From Candidatus Fukatsuia endosymbiont of Tuberolachnus salignus (GTDB lineage: Bacteria > Pseudomonadota > Gammaproteobacteria > Enterobacterales > Enterobacteriaceae): DNA of 64,000 bases. A program made the position numbers and the translations under genes. The notes beneath the pieces were generated by a model. The model ran no database searches, was not told the DNA's origin, and was given only the letters and a program-made list of their open reading frames with translations. Shown piece after piece: positions 18,809 to 27,280 of the stretch. The stretch's first letter is position 1. Every line of letters begins with the position of its first letter. Where the stretch lies: positions 1,240,001-1,304,000 of the forward strand of contig NZ_OZ034983.1 in assembly GCF_964030845.1 (NCBI RefSeq), in the 5' to 3' direction.

Positions 18809-19783
18809 CTACCATGTATTTTGGCTGCCATTTTGTACCCGCGTTAATAACCAGATAAAAACCGGTGAACCCAAAGTCGCTGTTACTACACCAATAGGTA
18901 TCTCCGCCGAGGATAAGGCAACACGCGCCACGATATCGGCTAACAACAACACACTACCGCCACCCAGGGCGCAACCCAACAATAACCTCCGCTGATCGGT
19001 TAGACCCGTTAGCCGCAAAATATGCGGAATCACCAAGCCGATAAAGCTAATTACACCCGCCAGTGCCACGCTTATCCCTACTAATAAACCTATAGCCAGT
19101 ATCAATAGATTGCGCCACAAATGATAGCGGATACCTAATTGCCGTGCCTGTTGTTCACCCAAGGCAATGAAGTTGAGTGCCCGTCCCTGACAGCATAACC
19201 ACAAAACCACCGGCAATAATGCCAGCACCCCTCCTTGTTGACGCCAATCTATACCACCAAATCCACCCATCATCCAGTACATGAGCTGGCGCAGATCGAG
19301 GCTGCTACTGAAATAGACTGCCCAAGTCATGATAGCCCCACAGACAATGCCCAGTGCCACACCTACCAGTAATAGATGCGAGTTAGTGAGCTGATATCGG
19401 GCAAAAGCTAATAACAATAACGTCATCAATAATGCGCCGATAACCGCACTGGTACTGAGTAGGCTTACTGTTAATAAACTCCCACCGAACAAAATCGCCA
19501 AAACCAAACCCACACCTGCACCGTTAGCCACCCCTAATAATCCAGGTTCTGCTAGAGGGTTATCAAATAGCGCTTGCATGACCGCGCCAGATACCGCCAA
19601 ACTCGCACCTACCATCATCACTGCCAGTGCTCGAGGTAGCCGCAATTGCCAGATAAACAACCGTCCTTGTTCACTAAACCATTGTGTTGGCCAAATCCAG
19701 GCATCGCCCGTACATAAATGCAGCAAAAATGTCATTATCGCTGTTGTCAATAAAAATCGCCAAAACCAAACCCACACCTGCAT
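18809..19783 (-). CDS. btuC: Vitamin B12 import permease BtuC, rebuilt start
   Basis: Multi-pass inner-membrane permease of the BtuCDF importer (FecCD family). The 324-residue frame matches Yersinia and E. coli BtuC, including RLPRALAVMMVGASLAVSGAVMQ, NPLAEPG and the C-terminal GLVIPHILRL. Its first ten residues (MQVWVWFWRF) are not BtuC-like: they are read from the out-of-frame end of a 262-bp tandem duplication. The native start lies at 20087 in the upstream copy and is now frame-shifted away. The new ATG has AGGGGTGG six bases upstream. Whether this version is expressed and inserts normally is unknown; the first membrane segment is retained. Confidence 0.8.
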   Translation of the reverse strand: MQVWVWFWRFLLTTAIMTFLLHLCTGDAWIWPTQWFSEQGRLFIWQLRLPRALAVMMVGASLAVSGAVMQALFDNPLAEPGLLGVANGAGVGLVLAILFGGSLLTVSLLSTSAVIGALLMTLLLLAFARYQLTNSHLLLVGVALGIVCGAIMTWAVYFSSSLDLRQLMYWMMGGFGGIDWRQQGGVLALLPVVLWLCCQGRALNFIALGEQQARQLGIRYHLWRNLLILAIGLLVGISVALAGVISFIGLVIPHILRLTGLTDQRRLLLGCALGGGSVLLLADIVARVALSSAEIPIGVVTATLGSPVFIWLLTRVQNGSQNTW

Positions 19784-20014
19784 CGTTAGCCACCCCTAAT
19801 AATCCAGGTTCTGCTAGAGGGTTATCAAATAGCGCTTGCATGACCGCGCCAGATACCGCCAAACTCGCACCTACCATCATCACTGCCAGTGCTCGAGGTA
19901 GCCGCAATTGCCAGATAAACAACCGTCCTTGTTCACTAAACCATTGTGTTGGCCAAATCCAGGCATCGCCCGTACATAAATGCAGCAAAAATGTCATTAT
20001 CGCTGTTGTCAATA
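19491..20014. repeat. 262-bp direct tandem duplication in the 5' part of btuC
   Basis: Units 19491-19752 and 19753-20014 are identical except for one base (C at 19521, T at 19783). The length, 262, is not a multiple of three, so reading through from the original start shifts frame after the first unit. The near identity shows the event is recent. Confidence 0.95.
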
Positions 20015-20087
20015 ATAAACAAAGATAATGCTGATCGCGTCTGCGCTGGTCTTTGTGCAATGAAATAAATAATTCACGGGGTTGCAT
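19674..20087 (-). pseudogene. btuC: Original 5' end of btuC, cut off by the duplication
   Basis: Begins with the native-looking N-terminus (MQPRELFISLHKDQRRRDQ), then the first membrane segment and the RLPRALAVMM region. It loses the BtuC frame at the duplication junction after LVLAI and stops 26 residues later. It gives a 137-residue fragment with at most two or three membrane segments. It overlaps the new btuC frame in a different phase. Confidence 0.85.
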
Positions 20088-20275
20088 AATTATTTTTTGC
20101 CCAATATCTATTAAGGTTATTATTTTAAAAGATTTGTAAAAATAAGTAAAATAAAGCTGTGTTTTCTTTATTTTTAATAATTATTATCTGTCTTATGGGC
20201 GTTTTTTTATATTTTTTACATGAAATTGAATTTAATATTGTCTAGATTTTTAAAAAAATTAATATTGAGGTAATC

Positions 20276-20902
20276 ATGGGCATTATAAATTTAAACAATC
20301 AAATAAAACCTGTATTAATGCATGGTATAGGATTATTACGGCAGAAGAATCCAAAAGCTGATACTTTTATCAAAGGATTATTTAGCATAAATCAATCACA
20401 AGCAATAATGCACATAAATCATAGAATAACACAAGTACGTGCAGCGGGTGGTAGAGCAATCTCTCAGCTCAACCTTGCTAGTAAAGAAACTGGAGAAAAC
20501 AGAAAAAAATTGGTTGATAATTTAAGAGAGAGTATGAAAGTTAAGACTAAAAAATTAGTAGATGAAATTCAAAATCCAACTATCACAGGAAGAAAAATCA
20601 CTCAACTCACTAAAGAGATTCATGAGTGTCGCACTATAAATAGAAGTATCGATACTATACAAAAACAATATACAATAAGTCAACTTGACGAATGTAAAAA
20701 AAATTTAGAAAATAAAATAATTCATCTTGAAAAGCAAATAAAAAATAGGGGTAAGACAGAAAAGGGTTCTCCGAGCTACAAACGAAATCTTTTCGATCTA
20801 AAAGCAATAAAAACATTGCAAAATAATGTTAAAAGAATTGACTTTACAGTTCATGAACTAAATAAAATATACAATGAAAAGACACTTGAAACTAAACTCT
20901 AA
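20276..20902 (+). CDS. Orphan lysine-rich coiled-coil protein
   Basis: Not recognised. A 208-residue basic protein, rich in Lys, Asn, Ile and Gln, with no signal peptide or membrane helix. Residues ~90-205 show heptad-like spacing and are likely alpha-helical coiled coil; the first 60 residues are less charged. The gene is much more AT-rich than its neighbours, which suggests recent acquisition. A GAGG site lies 6 bases before the ATG, so translation looks real. It sits alone between btuC and a convergent secreted-protein gene. A secreted effector or its chaperone is possible, without direct evidence. Confidence 0.65.
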   Translation: MGIINLNNQIKPVLMHGIGLLRQKNPKADTFIKGLFSINQSQAIMHINHRITQVRAAGGRAISQLNLASKETGENRKKLVDNLRESMKVKTKKLVDEIQNPTITGRKITQLTKEIHECRTINRSIDTIQKQYTISQLDECKKNLENKIIHLEKQIKNRGKTEKGSPSYKRNLFDLKAIKTLQNNVKRIDFTVHELNKIYNEKTLETKL

Positions 20903-20973
20903 CAGATATCAATTATATTTAAATATCCGTTAAAGGTGTACACCTGCATAACAATACATTTTTGTTACACAGG

Positions 20974-21930
20974 TTAGTACTTCAACCAAGGCGATGACGT
21001 GCTCCAAAAAATAATATTCGCACCAAGATAATGCTCGGCATAATCGGTAAATTCGGCGCGTGTAAAGGGTTTCTGAGTGGCTGGATTAGTATAAGTCAGG
21101 GTCGGTTCTTGCACTGCCATTGCGACCAGGCTTAATTTTCCTTTATATTGATGAAAAAAAGGATAAGCATTTTTCATCTGACCCTTTTTGTTGGGAACAA
21201 TATCCGGCCCACCCAATCCTATATTATTTTTCGCAGCGGTAGCGAAAAGCCGTGACATATATTGATGATCATTATTCCATTCACAAGGCCAGAAATTAAC
21301 ATATTGCACCACGTGAGATTTTTTAAATGCTTCTCTGGCAAAACGCATATTATCTATTTCTGCCTGGAAATATTTATCGCAACTAAACCCGGTTTTATCA
21401 TGCTTGATATCCAAATCAATGGCAGTTTCTGGTAGATTCACAGCAAAAACTTGACCATCAAATTTTTTAGCTAATGCCGCAATCAATTTTTGATAGCGTT
21501 GTTGTACTGCAGGGTTCCATTGTTGCGCCACCCACCCTTGACCGATTGGCTTTCCTTCGCCCGGATTATCATATTGTGCTACTACGCCTCCTTGATAAAT
21601 GGGTTGTTGCAATAAATAAGCGGGAACATTTTTAGCATCAGGTTCAAAAAAACGATCCTGGATTTGAATGACTAATTTTTTATTCAGGCCATTGAGATAC
21701 GCTAAATCTTGTTCGATACGAGAAAAATCATATTCATCTTGGCCCTTTTCTAAAATTTTCCAATTGTAAACAATTTGTACACCTACAATATCAGGTCTAG
21801 TAATTAATGTTTGAAGCTGTTTTAAATCATCAGAAGCAGTATAGAGATAATTTTGTGGTACAGCCGCTAATCCAGAAAATGAAAGCACAGATAACAGGGT
21901 ACTAATACCTATAAATCGTGATAAGTTCAT
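20974..21930 (-). CDS. Secreted glycoside-hydrolase-like protein
   Basis: A 318-residue protein with a clear signal peptide (cleavage near LAA, residue 23). The rest resembles a TIM-barrel glycosidase: alternating strand/helix pattern, an NLPETAID segment with E168 and an AVQEPTLTY segment with E275, spaced like the acid/base and nucleophile glutamates of clan GH-A enzymes. Aromatic residues cluster around WPCEWNND and IIFWSTSSPW. The family and substrate cannot be named with confidence. It may act in the periplasm or outside the cell. It stands alone; a family-1 element lies just upstream of its start. Confidence 0.65.
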   Translation of the reverse strand: MNLSRFIGISTLLSVLSFSGLAAVPQNYLYTASDDLKQLQTLITRPDIVGVQIVYNWKILEKGQDEYDFSRIEQDLAYLNGLNKKLVIQIQDRFFEPDAKNVPAYLLQQPIYQGGVVAQYDNPGEGKPIGQGWVAQQWNPAVQQRYQKLIAALAKKFDGQVFAVNLPETAIDLDIKHDKTGFSCDKYFQAEIDNMRFAREAFKKSHVVQYVNFWPCEWNNDHQYMSRLFATAAKNNIGLGGPDIVPNKKGQMKNAYPFFHQYKGKLSLVAMAVQEPTLTYTNPATQKPFTRAEFTDYAEHYLGANIIFWSTSSPWLKY

Positions 21931-21954
21931 ACGATGATCCCTTGATGATTAATT

Positions 21955-22095
21955 GATCTCTTTAGAAACCTACTGCGTGATACGCATTCGGCGTTACGCG
22001 GTGCTCGCAATTCCCATGTACTGATATGTTAACCAAAGTTACTGTGCTCCGGGTACCTTGACTTCACATAACAAACTACGGTTTCGAAAGAAGTC
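21955..22095. repeat. Palindromic element family 1 upstream of the secreted hydrolase gene
   Basis: Diverged copy of about 141 bp, with ends GATCTCTTTAGAAACC and GGTTTCGAAAGAAGTC and TA on the right. The interior retains GGCGTTACGCGGTGCTCGCAA and CTTGACTTCACATAAC. It separates letB from the upstream secreted-protein gene. Confidence 0.8.
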
Positions 22096-22110
22096 TAGTG
22101 AGTATTTATT

Positions 22111-24453
22111 TCAAAGAGTGGGGATCGCCGTCCCCCAGTTTTTCCAACCTTTAGGTGCTTCGGTATTTAGAAGAAAATGTTGATTAACTTGAGCCTTGGG
22201 TGCTAACGGAACCGTAGGGGGCGTGGCAAAAGCAATGCCTCCACGAATAAATTGTCCAAAGGTTCCACTCTTTAATACACCACCGGTTAAACCAAATTCC
22301 AGGTTATAACCAGAGGCTAACCAAAATACACTATTCTGCCGCACCAAGTGTTGATATTTGGGGCTGATACATAGCGTAATCTGTACCCTGTCCGACATGC
22401 CACCTAGATTGAGTGCCCTGACCGTACCCACTTCTATCCCACGGAACAGCAACGGCGTCCCAACTTGTAATGACCCTGCTTCTACTGTATCGAGCACGAT
22501 AATTAAACCTTCGGTAGCCTGGTTTACCGCCCTGGCACGTGCAACGGACTCTGATATATAGAGTAGGGGCTTAGCACTTTTATTTGTTGTTATTCCAGCC
22601 AGATTATCAAAACTGATAGCACCTTTTAATACTCTGTTAAGTGGCGAGGCTTGAATATTTAATCCACTGGTGTCAAGTTGTATTTTTGCACCCCCTTCTG
22701 TCCAAAAAATACTGTTATCTGTCAATAAGTTACTGTATTGCGGTTGAATATACACATCTACTTCAAATTGCTCGGCTTTTGGACGAATATTGACGATTTC
22801 TCCGACTTGAAATTTGCGGTACAACACCACCGAGCCAGTTTGTACGTCTGGCAGGCTATTAGCGACCAAAGTGAGCGTTATTGGTGTAGCACCAAACAAA
22901 CCCTGCTGTGCTTTAGACACACTGCCATAAAGTAGATATTGTTTCAATGGCTTGCCACTGTTGCTGCCCGGTAGTAGAAGTATACCGCCGTCGATCCATT
23001 CCTGCGCACTGGCTCCCTCAATATCGATACCGTTAAAGCCAAGTTTGACACTAATTCGGCTATTGACCGCAAATTTGCTGTCCTGGTGCACTAAATGGCG
23101 ATATGCCGCTTCGATTGCCGCAGTAAACATCACCCCTTTATTATTCAAACGACGGCTCAATATCTGACCAATTTTAATGCCGTTGAGAGTAATTGGCTGA
23201 CCGACATCAATGCCATAACTTTGCGGCGCGTTCAATTGTAGCTGTAACACATTAGGTTGTTGTAACAAACTACTGATGCTATCGAGCACAGTAAAATGTT
23301 TTTGCAGCTCACCGCCACCCGGGAATAATTCCAAGGTATTACCCGTTAGGATCTCACTTAATTTTATTTCATTAAAGCTGATACGTGGACTTCTCATTTC
23401 AATACGGCTACCACTGCGCATTAAATCAACGACGGAAGGATCAATGGTGAGTTCGCCTGTGATTTTATTATCTGCTTGCAGCGTAACTGTGGTTAATGTT
23501 CCTACCTGTAATCCCTGGTAGATTAGCGGGGTACGCCCTTCATTTAGGTTATTAGCATTGGGTAAATCCAGTGTAATCGATACCCCACGTTGACTCTGTG
23601 CTAAATCATCATAAAGTTGGAACTGTTGGTCCATACCGGCGTTGCTACTGTGCGGCGGTGAATCAAAGGCAATAGCACCATTGACTAACGCGCTCATATT
23701 TTCCATTTGTACCGATAGGCCATTCAAGCTGAGTGTGCCTTTAAAACCGGACACATTCCAGAAACGGCTCTCACTTTTGACTAATTTGGCGAAACGGCGA
23801 TCGATCAGGACATCGATGATAACACCACCGTGCTTTTGATCATTGCCTTGCTGATAATGGGGCTGTGGTGCAATGTTATAATCGTAAACTTTGCCCACTG
23901 GAATTTTACGATAGTAAACCAGCGAGCCTGTATTCAGTGATCCCAGATCATCAGCATAAAGATGAACCATCAATTCACCGGTGTTTTGATGGAATTTGGG
24001 TTGGGTATCCAATGCAGTAAAATGTGTTTGTAGTTTGCCAGAACCCGGCATAATACCGATATAATTACCGCCAACTAAAGCATCCAGCCCAGAGACGCCG
24101 GCCAAAGAGGCCTTAGGTGTCACCAGCCAGAATTGGGTACCGCTACGTAACGCGTTTTTCAAGTCATTTTTGATATTGGCCTTGACTTCAATGTTGCTCA
24201 GATTTTGATTCAGATTGACAGATTGCACCACGCCAACATCAACCCCCTGATAACGGATAGGTGTACGTCCGGCGACAATTCCGGCAGCAGACTGGAAATC
24301 GATAGTGACTTCTGTACCACGTTGTTGCCAGTTGTTATAAACTAGTCCACCCGCGATCAGAAGCGCAATAAAAGGCAATAACCAGAAGGGAGAAATCCGG
24401 CTCTTATGCTTAATCTGAGCCTTAATCGGTGTATTCGGCGTTTCCTGTTGCAT
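22111..24453 (-). CDS. letB: Lipid-transport MCE protein LetB (YebT/MAM7), six-domain form
   Basis: Periplasm-spanning MCE tube that moves lipids between inner and outer membranes with LetA. The 780-residue product matches E. coli YebT from its N-terminal anchor (about residues 23-40) to its C-terminal end, but has six MCE domains instead of seven. The fifth E. coli-like domain runs straight into the seventh near residue 640 (about 22515-22545), with the sixth deleted. Domains begin near residues 45, 150, 290, 395, 525 and 648. The start at 24453 aligns with YebT and has a GGGA site. It overlaps letA by 32 bases. Confidence 0.93.
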   Translation of the reverse strand: MQQETPNTPIKAQIKHKSRISPFWLLPFIALLIAGGLVYNNWQQRGTEVTIDFQSAAGIVAGRTPIRYQGVDVGVVQSVNLNQNLSNIEVKANIKNDLKNALRSGTQFWLVTPKASLAGVSGLDALVGGNYIGIMPGSGKLQTHFTALDTQPKFHQNTGELMVHLYADDLGSLNTGSLVYYRKIPVGKVYDYNIAPQPHYQQGNDQKHGGVIIDVLIDRRFAKLVKSESRFWNVSGFKGTLSLNGLSVQMENMSALVNGAIAFDSPPHSSNAGMDQQFQLYDDLAQSQRGVSITLDLPNANNLNEGRTPLIYQGLQVGTLTTVTLQADNKITGELTIDPSVVDLMRSGSRIEMRSPRISFNEIKLSEILTGNTLELFPGGGELQKHFTVLDSISSLLQQPNVLQLQLNAPQSYGIDVGQPITLNGIKIGQILSRRLNNKGVMFTAAIEAAYRHLVHQDSKFAVNSRISVKLGFNGIDIEGASAQEWIDGGILLLPGSNSGKPLKQYLLYGSVSKAQQGLFGATPITLTLVANSLPDVQTGSVVLYRKFQVGEIVNIRPKAEQFEVDVYIQPQYSNLLTDNSIFWTEGGAKIQLDTSGLNIQASPLNRVLKGAISFDNLAGITTNKSAKPLLYISESVARARAVNQATEGLIIVLDTVEAGSLQVGTPLLFRGIEVGTVRALNLGGMSDRVQITLCISPKYQHLVRQNSVFWLASGYNLEFGLTGGVLKSGTFGQFIRGGIAFATPPTVPLAPKAQVNQHFLLNTEAPKGWKNWGTAIPTL

Positions 24454-25669
24454 GTGCATCCCAAATTAATCGGCTGTCTAGCCACTCAACAGCAAGAATA
24501 GTCAAAATAACCGCCGATCCAAAATAAAAAGCAGCAGGTCCCATAGTAAAAGCAATCAGCTGATCGCGATTAATCAGCGACATCATTAACGCAATAACAA
24601 ACAAATCGAGCATTGACCAACGACCAATCCAGGTAATCACGCGTAGCAAGCGCATCCGTGTTCTTAAGCTATGCTGTGTTTTTAGATGAATACTGAGCAA
24701 TAACGTGACCAATACGATAATTTTGGTCAGTGGCACTAACACACTGGCGATAAAAACCACCAGTGCAATCGGCACATGACCCGCAGATGCCAACGCAACC
24801 ACGCCAGAGAAAATAGTATCTTCTACGCGCATTCCATTAACATAGACCACTGAGATAGGCAGTAAATTAGCGGGTAGTAATAACACCATCGCGGCAATCA
24901 GCGCCGCCCAGGTTTTTTGCAAGCTATGAAGACGACGATGGTGTAGCGAGGTATGACAGCGTGGGCAGCGGCCACGTTCATCAGGACAGCAGGTATGGTG
25001 ACATGGCAAACAAATCTCTAAGGTCGTTGCAGATCTGTCAACCTGTCGCTGAGGGTAGAAGCGTTCCCACAACTGCTCGACATTCAAATGTATTAACGTC
25101 AGCAAAGTCAGTAGTGTCAACAATAAATAAGCGATTAGACCCACACCAGCGGTAATAACTGCAAATTCTTTTATTTTTATACAAGCTATCGCGATACCAA
25201 CAAGATAGATATCGAGCATGGCCCATTCTTTTAACCGTTCGAGTATCAGTAATACCGGACGTAAATTGAGGCCAATACGGCGTCCAATCTTTAAATAGAG
25301 AATGGAAAATATCAGGACCGCCGGTGCACCAATAGTACAGAAAAAAACCATGCCAGCTGTCAGCGGGTCTCCCTGGCGAGATATTTGCCAAATGCCGGTC
25401 AGCAAACTGGCATCGATCCAGGTACCGAGCAGACGAATACTGATTAATGGTTCGCTAAAAGCGAATGGCATTAATAACAGCATTGTCACCGCCATCGCAC
25501 TCAAACGTATCAGTGACCAGTCGTGTCCACTGGCTATTTTTGCACGACAACGCGGACAATAAGCGCTTTGTTTATTATGCAAAACGGGCAAGCTAAGCAA
25601 CAGGTCACATTGGCTGCATCGCTGAATGCGTTCTGTGGATAATGGTCGCTGAATAGCTGCTATTTTCAT
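24422..25669 (-). CDS. letA: Inner-membrane partner of LetB (LetA/YebS, PqiA family)
   Basis: Multi-pass inner-membrane protein of the LetAB lipid-transport system. The 415-residue protein (E. coli 427) has two PqiA domains. Each begins with a four-cysteine zinc ribbon (CSQC...CPRC near residues 19-40; CLPC...CPRC near 215-240) and is followed by about four membrane helices. It overlaps letB and starts 13 bases after guaA, so it appears to be transcribed with guaBA. In E. coli yebST lies elsewhere with msrC/yebR. Confidence 0.93.
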   Translation of the reverse strand: MKIAAIQRPLSTERIQRCSQCDLLLSLPVLHNKQSAYCPRCRAKIASGHDWSLIRLSAMAVTMLLLMPFAFSEPLISIRLLGTWIDASLLTGIWQISRQGDPLTAGMVFFCTIGAPAVLIFSILYLKIGRRIGLNLRPVLLILERLKEWAMLDIYLVGIAIACIKIKEFAVITAGVGLIAYLLLTLLTLLTLIHLNVEQLWERFYPQRQVDRSATTLEICLPCHHTCCPDERGRCPRCHTSLHHRRLHSLQKTWAALIAAMVLLLPANLLPISVVYVNGMRVEDTIFSGVVALASAGHVPIALVVFIASVLVPLTKIIVLVTLLLSIHLKTQHSLRTRMRLLRVITWIGRWSMLDLFVIALMMSLINRDQLIAFTMGPAAFYFGSAVILTILAVEWLDSRLIWDAHATGNAEYTD

Positions 25670-25682
25670 AAACCTCTGTCTA

Positions 25683-27263
25683 TCATTCCCACTCTATTGT
25701 TGCTGGAGGCTTGCCACTAATATCATATACCACGCGAGAAATACCTTTGACCTCATTAATGATTCTATTAGAAACGCGACCCAGAAAATCATACGGCAGG
25801 TGTGCCCAATGTGCTGTCATAAAATCGATAGTTTCCACCGCTCGCAGAGAAACGACCCAATCGTATTTGCGTTCATCACCCATCACCCCGACTGAACGTA
25901 CCGGTAGAAAGACGGTAAATGCCTGGCTGACTTTGTCATATAAATCAGATTTATGTAGTTCTTCAATAAAAATAGCATCGGCGCGTCGTAGTAAATCACA
26001 GTATTCTTTTTTTACTGAGCCTAGTATGCGAACGCCGAGACCTGGGCCAGGGAAGGGATGGCGGTATAACATGTTATACGGTAAGCCCAGTGCTAAACCG
26101 ATTTTACGCACTTCGTCCTTAAAGAGTTCTTTTAGCGGTTCAACCAGACCTAATTTCATGTCTTTCGGTAAACCACCGACATTATGATGAGATTTAATAA
26201 CATGCGCTTTGCCAGTGGCGGACGCTGCAGATTCGATAACATCAGGGTAGATAGTGCCCTGTGCTAACCATTTGACGCCTTGTTGTTTACTGGCCTGTTT
26301 ATCAAACACTTCAACAAACACCCGTCCGATAGTCTTACGTTTTTCTTCGGGATCATCAATGCCAGACAACGCCTCTAGAAAAAGATCTTCTGCGGCAATA
26401 GGGATAATATTAAGGCCAAATTGATCGCCAAACATTGCCAGTACTTGCTCTGCTTCTCCTAGACGCAACAGACCGTTATCAATAAAAACACAAGTTAGGC
26501 GTTTACCAATCGCGCGGTGCAGCAACATGGCCGTCACCGATGAATCAACACCACCGGATAAACCCAGGATAACCTGGTCATCCCCAATTTTCTTACGCAG
26601 CTTTTCTACTGTATTTTCAATGATATTAGCAGGTGTCCATAACGCTGCACAATGACAGATGTGCAGCAAAAAATGCTTCAGCAGGTGCTGCCCTTGCGTG
26701 GTGTGTGTGACTTCTGGATGAAATTGTACGCCATAAAAATGTTTTGTCTCATTGGCGATAATGGCAAAGGGACAGCTATCCGTACTGGCTACAGTGACAA
26801 AGTCTGGCGGAGTCGCGATCACTTTATCTCCATGGCTCATCCAAACATCCAGTAATGGATCGCCGGCAGGGTTGCGGGCATCCTGAAGATTATCGGTCAA
26901 AGCACACTTTGTTTTAATTTCAACTTGAGCATACCCAAATTCACGTTGTTCGGAACCTGCTACTTTTCCGCCCAATTGTAACGCCATCGTTTGCATGCCA
27001 TAGCATATACCTAATACGGGAACACCTGCGGTGAATACGTAGTCTGGTGCGCGTGGGCTGTTATCTTCAGTCGTGCTCTTTGGGCTGCCAGAGAGAATGA
27101 TACCGCTTGGCTGAAATCTACGGATTTTTTCTTCAGTTACGTCCCACGCCCATAGCTCACAATAAACACCAATCTCACGCACTCGACGTGCCACCAGTTG
27201 AGTATATTGAGAACCAAAATCAAGAATAAGAATGCGATGCTGCTGGTGGATATTTTTTGTCAT
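25683..27263 (-). CDS. guaA: GMP synthase (glutamine-hydrolysing)
   Basis: Converts XMP to GMP with ATP and glutamine-derived ammonia. The 526-residue protein (E. coli 525) has an N-terminal class I amidotransferase domain with the catalytic cysteine in GICYGMQ and HPEVTH downstream, the ATP pyrophosphatase P-loop LSGGVDSS, and the C-terminal dimerisation domain ending KPPATIEWE. The start at 27263 aligns with the family and follows a GGA site; an in-frame ATG at 27278 would add five residues. It lies 17 bases after guaB. Confidence 0.97.
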   Translation of the reverse strand: MTKNIHQQHRILILDFGSQYTQLVARRVREIGVYCELWAWDVTEEKIRRFQPSGIILSGSPKSTTEDNSPRAPDYVFTAGVPVLGICYGMQTMALQLGGKVAGSEQREFGYAQVEIKTKCALTDNLQDARNPAGDPLLDVWMSHGDKVIATPPDFVTVASTDSCPFAIIANETKHFYGVQFHPEVTHTTQGQHLLKHFLLHICHCAALWTPANIIENTVEKLRKKIGDDQVILGLSGGVDSSVTAMLLHRAIGKRLTCVFIDNGLLRLGEAEQVLAMFGDQFGLNIIPIAAEDLFLEALSGIDDPEEKRKTIGRVFVEVFDKQASKQQGVKWLAQGTIYPDVIESAASATGKAHVIKSHHNVGGLPKDMKLGLVEPLKELFKDEVRKIGLALGLPYNMLYRHPFPGPGLGVRILGSVKKEYCDLLRRADAIFIEELHKSDLYDKVSQAFTVFLPVRSVGVMGDERKYDWVVSLRAVETIDFMTAHWAHLPYDFLGRVSNRIINEVKGISRVVYDISGKPPATIEWE

Positions 27264-27280
27264 TTTGCTGTATTCCAAAA

